A stretch of 64,000 bases of DNA from Pseudomonas sp. BSw22131 (GTDB taxonomy: Bacteria; Pseudomonadota; Gammaproteobacteria; Pseudomonadales; Pseudomonadaceae), in contig NZ_CP113949.1 of assembly GCF_026810445.1 (NCBI RefSeq), forward strand, positions 2,418,001-2,482,000, read 5' to 3'. Shown piece by piece: positions 35,453-45,292 of this stretch (its first letter is position 1; each line of letters begins with the position of its first letter). A program made the position numbers and the translations under genes. The notes under the pieces are model-generated. The model was given only the letters and a program-made list of their open reading frames with translations, was not told where the DNA came from and ran no database searches.

Positions 35453-35899
35453 TCACCGCGTGGCCTCAAATTGCAGTGATGCCTTGATCGTCTCCCAGTG
35501 CATCGATTCTTCGTCGCCCAACGGCTCGGCCTTGACGTAACTCAAGGCCTGCATCTGGCGAGTACCCGGTACTAGAAAGGTCAGTTGATACTGGAAAACC
35601 CTGGCATCGCCCTTGTTGAACTCGCTGCGCAGCTCCAGCGCTTCGATGTTGTTTTGGGTGCCAACGGACAAAGTCTGCACAGGCTCAAACCGTAGCGCTT
35701 GAACCTGCTGCTGAAGGCGTTCGAGTTGCGCGTCGAAGTTGCTGCGTAAGGTCTCGCTTTCGCCCAGCACGCTGCGGCTGACGATCAGTGATGTGCCCAG
35801 TTCGGCGAATTTGAGGATGTTGATCGACGCGTCTTGCACGTCGGCGTGGGGCAGGTTGAATCGGCACTCGTTGATTCGATACGAAGGAGCATCAGGCAT
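35453..35899 (-). CDS. EagR-type (DUF1795/DcrB-like) T6SS effector chaperone
   Basis: A 148-residue protein starting MPDAPSYRINECRFNLP, the usual opening of the Eag family; a GTG 24 codons earlier is less likely. Sequence features such as SLIVSRSVL, LERLQQQVQAL and the final HWETIKASLQFE fit DUF1795. Eag chaperones hold the transmembrane helices of prePAAR effectors until loading on VgrG, which matches the hydrophobic N-terminus of the Rhs protein encoded 21 bases downstream. No VgrG or Hcp gene lies in the window, so the secretion machinery is elsewhere. Confidence 0.8.
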   Translation of the reverse strand: MPDAPSYRINECRFNLPHADVQDASINILKFAELGTSLIVSRSVLGESETLRSNFDAQLERLQQQVQALRFEPVQTLSVGTQNNIEALELRSEFNKGDARVFQYQLTFLVPGTRQMQALSYVKAEPLGDEESMHWETIKASLQFEATR

Positions 35900-36063
35900 G
35901 TCGGGAGATTCGCGCTGGGAAAGCGGCGCAATGTAAGACGCTCGATCGCTGCCGTCCGAACCCTGAAACACAATAGTTCGGGGCTACGGAAGTTTCGGAC
36001 AAGGCCTACAAAGCAGCGCGCAAATGCCTGATCTCAGTGCGGGAAACGTCCTACCAATTCCCA

Positions 36064-37623
36064 TCAGTGCGCTGCACCCCCTTTGATCCCTGACGGCAGC
36101 GTGCGCGTCAGCATCACCGCCAGCATGCTCACGCCCAAGGCTATCCCGACAAAGTGAAACGCATCGTTGTAGGCCATGATCGCGGCTTGCTGATGGGCAA
36201 TTTCACTGAGCTTGCCCAGCGCTGCGGTTTCATTGCCCAGGCGGTCCGTCAGCAATGCCATGCGTTCGGCCACCTGTGGATTGCCGGGCACGATGGATTC
36301 ACGCAGGTAATCAAAATAGGTCTTGGTTCGCGCATCCAGCAGCGTCGCCAGCAAGGCAATGCCGATGGCGCCGCCGAGGTTGCGCAGGATGTTGAACAGG
36401 CTCGATGCGGAGCCTGCGTCCTGTGGCTGAATGAACGCGGTGGCGATCAATGAAATGGTGACCATGATCAGCGGCTGGCCCAACGCCCGGACAATCTGAA
36501 TCTGATTGAACTGCGGCCCGGCAAAATCGGGATTGAGCACGCCCGAGGCAAAGCTGGAAAGCCCGAACAGCCCGAAGCCCAGCGTGCACAGCAGTTTGGG
36601 CGAGATGATCTTCATCAACTGCGGCACCAACGGGATCAAAAACAGCTGCGGCACGCCCATCCACATGATCACCTCGCCGATCTGCTGCGCGTTGTAGCCC
36701 TGAATCTGCGCCAGATACAGCGGCAGCAGATAAATCGACCCGTACAGCCCGACGCCCATGCCAACACTTGAGATGCTCGACAAACCAAAATTGCGGTTAC
36801 GCAGTATGCCGAGGTTGATCAGCGGTTCCGGTTTAGACACCTGAATGATCACGAACGAAATCAGGCTCACCAGCGCAATGCTACCCAGGCTGACGATCAG
36901 ATTCGACTCCAGCCAGTCCTTGCGATGGCCTTCTTCGAGAAACACCTGCAAACAGCCAAGACCAGTGCCTAAGGTTACGATGCCGGCGTAATCGGTACGC
37001 TTGAGCAGCTCCCAGTGGGGCGCCTTTTTTTCGAGGCCGTACAAAAGCCCTGCGATCATCAGCAAACCGGGCGGCACGTTTATATAAAAGATGTACTCCC
37101 AGCCGAAATTTTCAGTCAGCCAGCCGCCCAGCGTAGGGCCGATGGAGGGCGCGAAGGTGGCGGTCAGGGCAAACAGCGCCATGCCTTTGGCACGATGGTG
37201 CTCGGGCAGCTTGATCAGCGTCAGGGTGAATGCCAGCGGGATCAACGCGCCGCCGGTAAAACCCTGCATCGCGCGAAAGACAATCATGCTCTCCAGGCTC
37301 CAGGCCATCGAGCACAGCAGCGACGAAGCAAGAAAGCCCAGCGACACCCAGACCGCCAGTCTGCGTGCCGACAACAACTGCACAAGCCAGGCGGTGAGCG
37401 GGATCATGATGATTTCCGCGACCAGATACGAGGTAGAGATCCACGACCCTTCTTCAAGAGTGGCCGACAACGCGCCCTGGATGTCCTTGAGCGAAGAGTT
37501 GGTGATCTGGATGTCCAGCACCGCCATGAACGCGCCCAGCATCACGCTCATCACTGCAATCCAGTCACGCCGGCTAGGTTCGCCGACGGGGCGGATCAGC
37601 GCGTCACTGGCCACGGTCGTCAC
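36064..37623 (-). CDS. EmrB-type MFS multidrug exporter (DHA2)
   Basis: A 519-residue, 14-span exporter. Visible: LGAFMAVLDIQITNSSL near the N-terminus (EmrB signature), EEGSWISTSYLVAEI, and RAMQGFTGGALIPLAFTL motif C region; the final part lies in LPSGIKGGAAH. Works with an EmrA-type periplasmic adaptor and an outer-membrane channel to expel amphipathic toxic compounds. The GTG start overlaps the stop of the adaptor gene by 20 bases, so the two form an operon. No outer-membrane channel gene follows. Confidence 0.92.
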   Translation of the reverse strand: MTTVASDALIRPVGEPSRRDWIAVMSVMLGAFMAVLDIQITNSSLKDIQGALSATLEEGSWISTSYLVAEIIMIPLTAWLVQLLSARRLAVWVSLGFLASSLLCSMAWSLESMIVFRAMQGFTGGALIPLAFTLTLIKLPEHHRAKGMALFALTATFAPSIGPTLGGWLTENFGWEYIFYINVPPGLLMIAGLLYGLEKKAPHWELLKRTDYAGIVTLGTGLGCLQVFLEEGHRKDWLESNLIVSLGSIALVSLISFVIIQVSKPEPLINLGILRNRNFGLSSISSVGMGVGLYGSIYLLPLYLAQIQGYNAQQIGEVIMWMGVPQLFLIPLVPQLMKIISPKLLCTLGFGLFGLSSFASGVLNPDFAGPQFNQIQIVRALGQPLIMVTISLIATAFIQPQDAGSASSLFNILRNLGGAIGIALLATLLDARTKTYFDYLRESIVPGNPQVAERMALLTDRLGNETAALGKLSEIAHQQAAIMAYNDAFHFVGIALGVSMLAVMLTRTLPSGIKGGAAH

Positions 37624-38656
37624 GTTCGGACTTGATGTTCACCGAGACCGTGACCGACATGCCCGGACGTATTTTCCCTCTTAGGGGATTGTCCGCCGGA
37701 ATCGTCAGTTTCACCGGAATCCGCTGTACGACTTTGGTGAAGTTGCCGGTGGCATTGTCCGGTGGCAACAAGCTGAACTGAGCGCCAGAGGCAGCGAACA
37801 GGCTGTCGATGCGGCCCTGGATCGGCGTATCCGGGAAGCTGTCGAACTTCAGTTCGGCGGGCTGGCCGATGTGCATGCGGCCGATCTGGGTTTCCTTGAA
37901 ATTGGCCTGCACCCAAATGTCTTCGTCGGGGACTATCGACAGTAAATATGCCCCGGCCTGAACGTATTGCCCATTGCGTGCGGCACGCTGGCCGATCAAT
38001 CCGCTGATGGGCGAGCGGATTTGCGTGCGCTGCTCGTTGATTTGCGCCTGCGCCAGATCGGCCCGCGCCGTGGCAATCTGCGCATCCAGGCGCTTGAGTT
38101 CGGCCGACAACGCGTTGACCTGCTGGCGCTGGCCCTGGGCATCCGCCTGCGCCTTGGTTACCTGCGAGCGGGCGATGTGATTGTCAGCGGTCATGGTGAT
38201 GACTTGCGCTTCGGACACGAATCCGGGCTTGCGCAACGCCTGCAAGCGCGAAAGGTCCAGTTGCGTGCGGCCCAGGGTCGCCTGATTGGCTTGTACCTGC
38301 GCGTCGCTGGAGGCGATCAGGCTCGATTGCTGCGTCAGCTTGCTCTGGGCCTGCAAGCGCTCTGCCTCGCGCGTTGCCAGCGTGGCCTGCGCACGCTCCA
38401 CCGCCAGGCGGAAGTCGTCCGGCTCAAGGCGCACCAGTAACTGACCTTTCTCGACGTGCTGGTTGTCCTGCACCAGTACTTCATCCACCCGGGCGCCCAA
38501 CTGGCTGGAGAGTCGGGTGATTTCGCCCTGTACGTAGGCGTTGTCGGTGATCTCGTAAAAGCGCCCCTTGAAGTACCACTGGGCGAAGAAGGCGAGGGCG
38601 ATCAGCAGGACCACCGCGACAAAGATGAGCAGGCGGCGCTTGAGTTGGGCAGGCAT
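37604..38656 (-). CDS. EmrA-type membrane-fusion adaptor (HlyD family)
   Basis: A 350-residue adaptor. One N-terminal membrane helix (LLIFVAVVLLIALAFFAQWY), then ITDNAYVQGEI, the characteristic EmrA biotinyl-lipoyl-like segment, a long coiled coil (about residues 90-200, rich in Gln/Ala/Arg), then a second lipoyl half and beta-barrel domain (ISGLIGQRAARNGQYVQAG, VQANFKETQIGRMHIGQ). I start at 38656 (MPAQLKRR); upstream in-frame ATGs give non-family sequence. Divergent from gltX. Confidence 0.9.
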   Translation of the reverse strand: MPAQLKRRLLIFVAVVLLIALAFFAQWYFKGRFYEITDNAYVQGEITRLSSQLGARVDEVLVQDNQHVEKGQLLVRLEPDDFRLAVERAQATLATREAERLQAQSKLTQQSSLIASSDAQVQANQATLGRTQLDLSRLQALRKPGFVSEAQVITMTADNHIARSQVTKAQADAQGQRQQVNALSAELKRLDAQIATARADLAQAQINEQRTQIRSPISGLIGQRAARNGQYVQAGAYLLSIVPDEDIWVQANFKETQIGRMHIGQPAELKFDSFPDTPIQGRIDSLFAASGAQFSLLPPDNATGNFTKVVQRIPVKLTIPADNPLRGKIRPGMSVTVSVNIKSERDDRGQ

Positions 38657-38882
38657 GAGCGTTCTGGGAGCTGAGAATGTAAGCAAATTTATCGCGTTTC
38701 GTGTCTGGCACCTAGCCATCTCACGAATAATGGGTGCACGTGATGCGCGGGTATTCATTGTCGATGGCGAGGCCCGACGCGGGCCGGACCGGATTTGCAG
38801 CGGTGCATGATGCCCGGCGCTGGAGCGTCGAGTGTTGCGCCTGTTAAGATTCGCGGCTTGTTCGACCTATTCGGAATTCTCC

Positions 38883-40364
38883 ATGACCACCGTTCGCACC
38901 CGCATCGCGCCATCGCCCACCGGCGACCCTCACGTTGGCACGGCTTACATAGCACTCTTCAACTATTGCTTTGCCAAGCAACACGGCGGTGAGTTCATCC
39001 TGCGCATTGAAGACACCGATCAACTGCGTTCTACCCGCGAATCCGAACAGCAGATCTTCGACGCGCTGCGCTGGTTGGGGATCGAATGGAGCGAAGGCCC
39101 GGATGTCGGAGGCCCGCATGGTCCGTATCGCCAGAGCGAGCGGGGCGATATCTACAAACAGTACACCCAGCAGCTGGTAGACGCGGGGCATGCGTTTGCG
39201 TGCTTCTGCACCAGCGAAGAGCTTGACCAGATGCGCGCCGAGCAGACAGCTCGCGGTGAAACGCCGCGTTACGATGGTCGTGCGTTGCTGCTTTCCAAAG
39301 AAGAAGTGGCCCAGCGTCTGGCTGCTGGCGAACCTCATGTGATCCGCATGAAGGTGCCAAGCGAAGGTGTTTGCGTAGTGCCGGACATGCTGCGCGGCGA
39401 AGTCGAAATCCCGTGGGACCGCATGGACATGCAGGTCTTGATGAAGACCGACGGCTTGCCGACATACTTTTTGGCCAACGTCGTCGACGATCACCTGATG
39501 GGCATCACCCACGTGCTGCGCGGTGAAGAATGGCTGCCGTCGGCGCCTAAGCTGATCCTGCTTTATGAGTACTTCGGCTGGGAAAAACCAACCCTGTGCT
39601 ACATGCCGCTGCTGCGTAATCCGGACAAGAGCAAGCTCTCCAAACGCAAGAATCCGACCTCGGTGACCTTCTACGAGCGCATGGGGTTCATGCCGGAAGC
39701 CATGCTCAACTACCTGGGTCGCATGGGCTGGTCGATGCCTGACGAGCGCGAGAAGTTTTCCCTGGATGAGATGGTCGAGCATTTCGACCTGAGCCGTGTG
39801 TCCCTGGGCGGACCGATCTTCGACATCGAGAAGTTGTCATGGCTGAACGGCCAGTGGCTGCGTGAGCTGCCGGTGGAAGAGTTTGCAAGCCGCCTGCAGA
39901 AGTGGGCCTTCAACAGCGACTACATGATGAAGATTGCCCCGCATGTGCAGGGCCGGGTCGAGACCTTCAGCCAGGTCGTGCCGCTGGGCGGCTTCTTCTT
40001 CGCAGGCGGCGTGACGCCGGACATCAAGCTGTTCGAACACAAGAAGCTGTCTTCGGACCAGGTGCGTCAGGTAATGCAACTGATCCTGTGGAAACTCGAA
40101 TCCTTGCGTCAGTGGGAAAAGGACAGAATTACCGGTTGTATCCAGGCCGTGGTCGAGCATCTGGAGCTCAAACTGCGGGACGCGATGCCGTTGATGTTCG
40201 CGGCGATCACAGGGCAGGCCAATTCGGTCTCCGTGACCGACGCAATGGAAATCCTCGGTCCGGACCTGACCCGCTTCCGTCTGCGCCAGGCACTTGATTT
40301 GCTGGGTGGCGTGTCGAAGAAAGAAAACAAAGAATGGGAAAAGCTGCTGGGCGCCATTGCCTGA
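38883..40364 (+). CDS. gltX: Glutamyl-tRNA synthetase
   Basis: A 493-residue class I synthetase that charges tRNA-Glu. Signatures: the HIGH-type [11 protein letters not shown] at the N-terminus and the KMSKS-type KLSKRKNPT. The start ATG 38883 agrees with homologues ([14 protein letters not shown]); the longer frame upstream is not coding. Two tRNA-Glu genes lie directly downstream. Confidence 0.98.
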   Translation: MTTVRTRIAPSPTGDPHVGTAYIALFNYCFAKQHGGEFILRIEDTDQLRSTRESEQQIFDALRWLGIEWSEGPDVGGPHGPYRQSERGDIYKQYTQQLVDAGHAFACFCTSEELDQMRAEQTARGETPRYDGRALLLSKEEVAQRLAAGEPHVIRMKVPSEGVCVVPDMLRGEVEIPWDRMDMQVLMKTDGLPTYFLANVVDDHLMGITHVLRGEEWLPSAPKLILLYEYFGWEKPTLCYMPLLRNPDKSKLSKRKNPTSVTFYERMGFMPEAMLNYLGRMGWSMPDEREKFSLDEMVEHFDLSRVSLGGPIFDIEKLSWLNGQWLRELPVEEFASRLQKWAFNSDYMMKIAPHVQGRVETFSQVVPLGGFFFAGGVTPDIKLFEHKKLSSDQVRQVMQLILWKLESLRQWEKDRITGCIQAVVEHLELKLRDAMPLMFAAITGQANSVSVTDAMEILGPDLTRFRLRQALDLLGGVSKKENKEWEKLLGAIA

Positions 40365-40374
40365 GTCGGCGGCG

Positions 40375-40410
40375 GTCACCGCGCATTCAGGCATCGGAAT
40401 GCGCGGTGAC
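40375..40410 (+). terminator. Hairpin after gltX
   Basis: A perfect 14-bp stem (40375-40388 with 40397-40410) and 8-base loop, without a following T run. It could terminate with Rho, or be an attenuating structure. Confidence 0.55.
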
Positions 40411-40491
40411 GGCTGGTCCCTCGATATTCCGGGGAGGGCGGTAAGTGATTGTTATCCCGGAAAATTCTTTTGGAGTTAGTTTAAAAAGAAT

Positions 40492-40520
40492 TTGACACTT
40501 ATCTGGGTCGCACTTAATAT
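40492..40520 (+). promoter_or_regulatory. Sigma-70 promoter of the tRNA operon
   Basis: TTGACA at 40492-40497, 17-base spacer, TAATAT at 40515-40520, followed by a GC-rich discriminator typical of stringently controlled tRNA promoters. Confidence 0.85.
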
Positions 40521-40585
40521 GCGCCCCGTCCACACGGCAACACAGAAACACGACGGTAACGCAGTGTGATGTGTAAGTGTAATGT

Positions 40586-40661
40586 GGGGCTTTAGCTCAG
40601 CTGGGAGAGCGCCTGCATGGCATGCAGGAGGTCAGCGGTTCGATCCCGCTAAGCTCCACCA
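40586..40661 (+). tRNA. tRNA-Ala (GGC), copy 1
   Basis: A 76-base cloverleaf including encoded CCA. Anticodon loop ATGGCAT in stem CCTGC/GCAGG gives anticodon GGC; the T-loop is TTCGATC. Confidence 0.96.
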
Positions 40662-40747
40662 AATTAGAAGCTTCAAGACGTTTTTTGCTGTCTCGAAGTT
40701 TGTATCGCAAGATCGGAACCAGCACCGATTTGATACGCAAGGGTTAT

Positions 40748-40823
40748 GTCCCCTTCGTCTAGTGGCCTAGGACACCGCCCTTTCACGGCGGTAACAGGGG
40801 TTCGAGTCCCCTAGGGGACGCCA
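40748..40823 (+). tRNA. tRNA-Glu (TTC), copy 1
   Basis: A 76-base cloverleaf with encoded CCA. Anticodon stem-loop CCGCC-CTTTCAC-GGCGG gives TTC; the T-arm is CAGGGGTTCGAGTCCCCT. Confidence 0.96.
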
Positions 40824-40874
40824 GTTTTACCGGGCAATGCCGAGAGGTTGCGCTCCGCCGAGAGGCGTAAAGTC

Positions 40875-40950
40875 GGGGCTTTAGCTCAGCTGGGAGAGCG
40901 CCTGCATGGCATGCAGGAGGTCAGCGGTTCGATCCCGCTAAGCTCCACCA
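40875..40950 (+). tRNA. tRNA-Ala (GGC), copy 2
   Basis: Identical to copy 1 at 40586 as far as I can compare. Confidence 0.96.
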
Positions 40951-41002
40951 AATTTTGCCAGGGTTCGTCAGCTACATCGACGAACTTGCTCGAAGGTTTT
41001 GC

Positions 41003-41078
41003 GTCCCCTTCGTCTAGTGGCCTAGGACACCGCCCTTTCACGGCGGTAACAGGGGTTCGAGTCCCCTAGGGGACGCCA
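41003..41078 (+). tRNA. tRNA-Glu (TTC), copy 2
   Basis: Identical to copy 1 at 40748. It closes the Ala-Glu-Ala-Glu operon, with a terminator 22 bases later. Confidence 0.96.
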
Positions 41079-41100
41079 CGATTTCTCGCTCTGCGAGACC

Positions 41101-41137
41101 AAGGGTCATTCGGTTATTGAATGGCCCTTTTGTTTTT
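41101..41137 (+). terminator. Intrinsic terminator of the tRNA operon
   Basis: AAGGGTCATT pairs with AATGGCCCTT across a short loop and is followed by TTGTTTTTT. Confidence 0.85.
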
Positions 41138-41253
41138 TCGGGTTTTGAAAACCCTGTCGCTTGTCCTCTCGTCGTTGCCGTCCGCCCGCTGATCTTCCGT
41201 CTTCGCTTTTGGTTACACTGCACCGCAAATGAACGCGTGAGGGCAGGGATAGC

Positions 41254-41694
41254 ATGGTCTGGGATCTGGCAACGCCATTCGTCATTGATTTGAGCGTGAC
41301 CGAAGACGATATCGATGGGTTGGGCCACGCCAACAACGCGGTGTACGTCACATGGCTGGAACGCTGTGCGTGGCGCCACTCACAGCAGTTGGGGCTGGAC
41401 CTCACCGAGTATCGTAGGCTTGACAGGGCCATGGCCGTCCTCAGGCACGAGATTGATTACCTTGCCAGCGCCTATCAGGATGACGAGCTGCAGATGGCGA
41501 CGTGGATTGTCGACTGGGATCAGCGGTTGAAAATGACGCGTCGGTTTCAACTCAAGCGTCCGCGAGACAGCCTAACCCTGTTGAGAGCGTCCACCACGTT
41601 CGTTTGCATCGAGTTGTCGAGCGGCAAGCCAAAGCGTATGCCGACCGAGTTCATCGAGGGCTACGCACCCGCGCTGCAGATGAGCAAATCCTGA
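41254..41694 (+). CDS. Hotdog-fold acyl-CoA thioesterase (4HBT/YbgC-like)
   Basis: A 146-residue single hotdog domain. The N-terminal DDIDGLGHANNAVYVTWLE is the 4HBT signature with a catalytic-type Asp preceding GHANN. The family hydrolyses small acyl-CoA or acyl-ACP thioesters in the cytoplasm; the substrate here is not predictable. ATG 41254 follows AGGG. It lies alone between the tRNA operon and dusC, 75 bases upstream of dusC, and may be cotranscribed with it. Confidence 0.85.
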   Translation: MVWDLATPFVIDLSVTEDDIDGLGHANNAVYVTWLERCAWRHSQQLGLDLTEYRRLDRAMAVLRHEIDYLASAYQDDELQMATWIVDWDQRLKMTRRFQLKRPRDSLTLLRASTTFVCIELSSGKPKRMPTEFIEGYAPALQMSKS

Positions 41695-41769
41695 TACCCG
41701 GCTCGCCATTGCCGTTTCCAATCGCGCGGTGGCCCCTTAAACTGCCGGACTTTTTTTCGAGAGTGACCC

Positions 41770-42729
41770 ATGCAAATTGCCCTGGCGCCCATGGAAGGCT
41801 TGGTCGACGATATCCTGCGTGATGTGCTGACCCAGGTTGGCGGCATCGACTGGTGCGTGACCGAATTCATCCGGGTGACCGAGCGCTTGCTGCCGGCTCA
41901 CTATTTCCACAAGTTTGCCTCCGAATTGCTGACTGACGCGAAAACCCGCGCCGGTGTGCCGTTGCGTGTGCAACTGCTGGGGTCCGATCCGGGGTGTCTG
42001 GCAGAAAACGCAGCGTTCGCAGCGGAGTTGGGTGCGCCGGTGATCGACCTTAACTTCGGCTGCCCTGCCAAAACCGTCAACCGCTCGCGGGGCGGTGCCG
42101 TGCTTCTCAAGGAGCCTGACCTGCTGCATGACATCATCAGTCAGGTGCGCCGTGCCGTGCCTGCGCACATTCCGGTTACCGCCAAGATGCGTCTGGGTTT
42201 CGAAAACACCGATCCCGCTCTCGACTGCGCTCGTGCGCTGGAGGCGGGCGGCGCTGAGCATATTGTGGTGCATGCCCGGACCAAGGTCGACGGCTACAAG
42301 CCACCGGCGCACTGGGAATGGATCGGCAAGATTCAGGACGTGGTGAAGATTCCGATCATCGCCAATGGCGAGATCTGGACCGTCGACGACTGGCGCCGAT
42401 GCCGTGAGATCTGCGGCGCACGCGACATCATGATCGGGCGCGGACTGGTCGCGCGCCCGGATCTGGCGCGACAGATCGCAGCCGCCGAGGCCGGCAGAGA
42501 CGTGGTCGAAATGACCTGGGCCGAGCTGCAACCGCTGGTGCGCGAATTCTGGCTGCAAGCGCTGGACAAAATGACCCGCGTGCAGGCGCCCGGGCGTCTC
42601 AAACAGTGGGTGGTGCTGTTGACCAAGAGCTACCCGGAGGCGGTCGTGCTGTTCGATGCACTGCGCCGCGAAAACGATTGCGAACGCATCAGTCAGATGC
42701 TGGGTGCAGAGCGGCGAGCAGTCGCTTGA
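41770..42729 (+). CDS. dusC: tRNA-dihydrouridine synthase C
   Basis: A 319-residue FMN enzyme reducing a uridine in tRNA, position 16 for Dus[19 protein letters not shown] opens the barrel, [20 protein letters not shown] has the catalytic Cys, then [18 protein letters not shown] and [11 protein letters not shown], and the [17 protein letters not shown]-phosphate segment. The GLVD opening and NRSRGGA separate it from DusA/B. Convergent with the GGDEF-EAL gene, with 12 bases between the stops. Confidence 0.95.
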   Translation: MQIALAPMEGLVDDILRDVLTQVGGIDWCVTEFIRVTERLLPAHYFHKFASELLTDAKTRAGVPLRVQLLGSDPGCLAENAAFAAELGAPVIDLNFGCPAKTVNRSRGGAVLLKEPDLLHDIISQVRRAVPAHIPVTAKMRLGFENTDPALDCARALEAGGAEHIVVHARTKVDGYKPPAHWEWIGKIQDVVKIPIIANGEIWTVDDWRRCREICGARDIMIGRGLVARPDLARQIAAAEAGRDVVEMTWAELQPLVREFWLQALDKMTRVQAPGRLKQWVVLLTKSYPEAVVLFDALRRENDCERISQMLGAERRAVA

Positions 42730-42741
42730 AGGCCTGCGCCG

Positions 42742-45261
42742 TTACACCTGTCGCTGCAACAATGCTTCGAAACCTTCCAGTGTCAGCGGCTCGCTGAACA
42801 GATAGCCCTGGTACACATGACAATCGAGCGCGGTCAGAAATGCCAGTTGTTCCGGCTTCTCGACCCCTTCAGCGATGACCTTTAAGTTCAGGCTGCGCGC
42901 CATTGCCACGATTGCCCGGATGATTTCTGCGTCATTGGGGTCGGTCGTGGCATCGCGGATAAATGACTGGTCTATTTTCAAGGCGTCCACCGGCAGGCGC
43001 TTGAGGTAAGTCAATGACGAATAGCCGGTGCCGAAGTCGTCCATCGCAAAGCTGACGCCTAGCTGCTTGAGGCGCCGCATTTTGTCGATGGTGTCATCGA
43101 GGTTTTGAATCACGATGCCTTCGGTGACCTCAAGTTTGAGGACGGCGAAGGGAACCCCGTGGGCGTGCAGGTAGCGTTCGACGCGCTCGAAAAAATCGGC
43201 CTGGCGAAACTGCCTCGGACTGATATTGACGCACAGGCTGAAACTGGCGCTGTCGATGAGGCCCCGACGCAGGAAGTCGCCCGCCACCCGGCAGGCCTCT
43301 TCCAGAATCCAGTTGCCGACTTCAATGATCATGCCGCTTTCTTCCATGACCTGAATGAACTGGCCCGGCGGCACAGTGCCGATCGAGGGATGCTGCCAGC
43401 GCAACAGCGCCTCAGCACCGACGATTCTGTTACCGCGGGCGTCGACCTGGGGCTGGTAATTGAGGCTGAATTCACCCCGGGACAGCGCCATCCTCAAGTC
43501 GCTCTCCATCTGCAACCGGTCACTGGCGGCCGTCTGCATGGTGGCGTGAAACATCTGCGTCACGTTGCGCCCCGAATCCTTGGCGCGGTACAGGGCAATG
43601 TCCGCTCGCTTGAGCAGATCAGCAGGCGTCAAGCCGTCATCGGGGATCAACGCCACGCCAATGCTGGGCGTCACCTGCAAACGCTGTCCGTCGAGGAACA
43701 TAGGCTCGGCGAGCAACTCACGCAGCGTCTCAGCCAGCACGTGGACTTGAGCGGTGACCTCGCTGCGTGAACCTTCAAGCCCGCTGATCAACACCACAAA
43801 CTCATCGCCACCGAGGCGCGCCACGGTGTCCTCCAGCCGCACACTTGCTTCGAGCCGCGCAGTGACGATTTTCAGCACGTTGTCCCCAACCGGGTGCCCG
43901 AGAGAGTCGTTGATATGTTTGAAATGATCGAGGTCGAGAAACAGCAGGGCTCCGCGCAGTTCGTGACGCGTCAGCAGCGCGATTTGCTGGCTGAGACGGT
44001 CCATCAGCAGTGCCCGATTAGGCAGGTTAGTCAGGGGATCGTGGTAAGCCAGGTGCTGGATCTGCGCTTGGGCGCTTTTCAATTCGCCAATATCGCGGGC
44101 TGTCATCAGCAGGCAGGCGGTTTCGTTGATCACAATTGGATCGATGGACACCTCGACCGTAAGAATGTCGCCTTTTTTACTTCGCCCAAGCAGCTCGCGG
44201 TGCCGCACGCGGCCCTGCTCCTCCAGCTCTTGAATCAGGCGGATGCGCTGAGTGGCATCGGCCAGGATGCTGAACTCGTGAATCGTACGGCCGATCACTT
44301 CTTCGCTGGTGTAGCCGGTCAATCGGCAAAAGCCGTCGTTGACTTCGACATAACGCCCCGAAGCCTTCTCGGTAATGATGATGGCGTCCGGGCTGTGATG
44401 GAACGCCTTGGCAAACTTCTCCTCGCTGGCTTTGAGGGCGGCTTCGGCGCGGCGCTCCTGGGTGATGTCGCGCAGTGTGGTGACGACGCAGGTCTTGCCG
44501 TCGAGCATGATCGGGCGGCTGGAAATCAGGCACGTCAACGTATTGCCCGCTTTGCTGCGCAGCAGGATTTCGAAGTTGTCGACGCCGTTGCGCTCAAGCA
44601 ATTCCTTGTTGCGTCGGTGGCGCTCCTGAGGATTGACCCAAAAGCCTATCTGCCCGACGTTGAGACCGATGATCTCCTCGGCGCGCCAGCCGAATACCTG
44701 CGTGAACGCGGGGTTGATCTCGATGAAATCGCTGGTCTCCAGTAGCGTGACGCATACCGGATTGGGGCTGGCGTGGAAGAGTCCGACGAATTTCTGCTCT
44801 GAGCTGATCAGGCGATTCTCACGTTCGACCCGTTCAGTGATGTCCAGCAATGTACCCGCCATGCGCAACGGCTGGTTGTGCAGGTCGCGGTAAAGGCGGG
44901 CACGGCTTTCGAGGAAGCGCGACGCTTTGTTGGGCAGTTGAATGCAGTACGTCAGATGGTAGCGGCTGTCGGTGCCTTCGCAGAGCTCCTGAAAAGTCTG
45001 TCGCATGAGGTCGCGCTCTTCCGGCGAGACGTTGCTGAAGAACAGTTCTGACGGCCCGTGAAATGGAGTCGGTTGCAGCCCGTGCAGTTGGGAGGCGCGG
45101 GCGGAGCCGTAGAGCAGTCCGCTGGGAATGTGCCAGTCCCATGTGCCCATCTGCGCGGAATCCAGCGCAAGATCCAGCCGTTCCTGGCTTTCCTTGAGCG
45201 CAAGCTCGGCGCGCAGTTGCTCGGGGAGGTTGTCGAACGGACTGTCTGCGGTCACTGTCAT
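42742..45261 (-). CDS. PAS-GGDEF-EAL cyclic-di-GMP signalling protein
   Basis: An 839-residue cytoplasmic protein. Order: N-terminal PAS-like region (WDWHIPSGLLYGSARASQLHGL), two further PAS domains (SPNPVCVTLLETSDFIEINPAF, SPDAIIITEKASGRYVEVNDGF), a diguanylate cyclase domain with intact ARLGGDEFVVL, and an EAL domain with EALLRW, DDFGTGYSSL and IDQSFI. Both catalytic signatures look complete, so it could synthesise or hydrolyse c-di-GMP. No membrane span or signal peptide. The three PAS domains imply control by a small ligand or redox state. Confidence 0.95.
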   Translation of the reverse strand: MTVTADSPFDNLPEQLRAELALKESQERLDLALDSAQMGTWDWHIPSGLLYGSARASQLHGLQPTPFHGPSELFFSNVSPEERDLMRQTFQELCEGTDSRYHLTYCIQLPNKASRFLESRARLYRDLHNQPLRMAGTLLDITERVERENRLISSEQKFVGLFHASPNPVCVTLLETSDFIEINPAFTQVFGWRAEEIIGLNVGQIGFWVNPQERHRRNKELLERNGVDNFEILLRSKAGNTLTCLISSRPIMLDGKTCVVTTLRDITQERRAEAALKASEEKFAKAFHHSPDAIIITEKASGRYVEVNDGFCRLTGYTSEEVIGRTIHEFSILADATQRIRLIQELEEQGRVRHRELLGRSKKGDILTVEVSIDPIVINETACLLMTARDIGELKSAQAQIQHLAYHDPLTNLPNRALLMDRLSQQIALLTRHELRGALLFLDLDHFKHINDSLGHPVGDNVLKIVTARLEASVRLEDTVARLGGDEFVVLISGLEGSRSEVTAQVHVLAETLRELLAEPMFLDGQRLQVTPSIGVALIPDDGLTPADLLKRADIALYRAKDSGRNVTQMFHATMQTAASDRLQMESDLRMALSRGEFSLNYQPQVDARGNRIVGAEALLRWQHPSIGTVPPGQFIQVMEESGMIIEVGNWILEEACRVAGDFLRRGLIDSASFSLCVNISPRQFRQADFFERVERYLHAHGVPFAVLKLEVTEGIVIQNLDDTIDKMRRLKQLGVSFAMDDFGTGYSSLTYLKRLPVDALKIDQSFIRDATTDPNDAEIIRAIVAMARSLNLKVIAEGVEKPEQLAFLTALDCHVYQGYLFSEPLTLEGFEALLQRQV

Positions 45262-45292
45262 GCGATAACGAGCCTTGTCAGAGTAACGCCAG

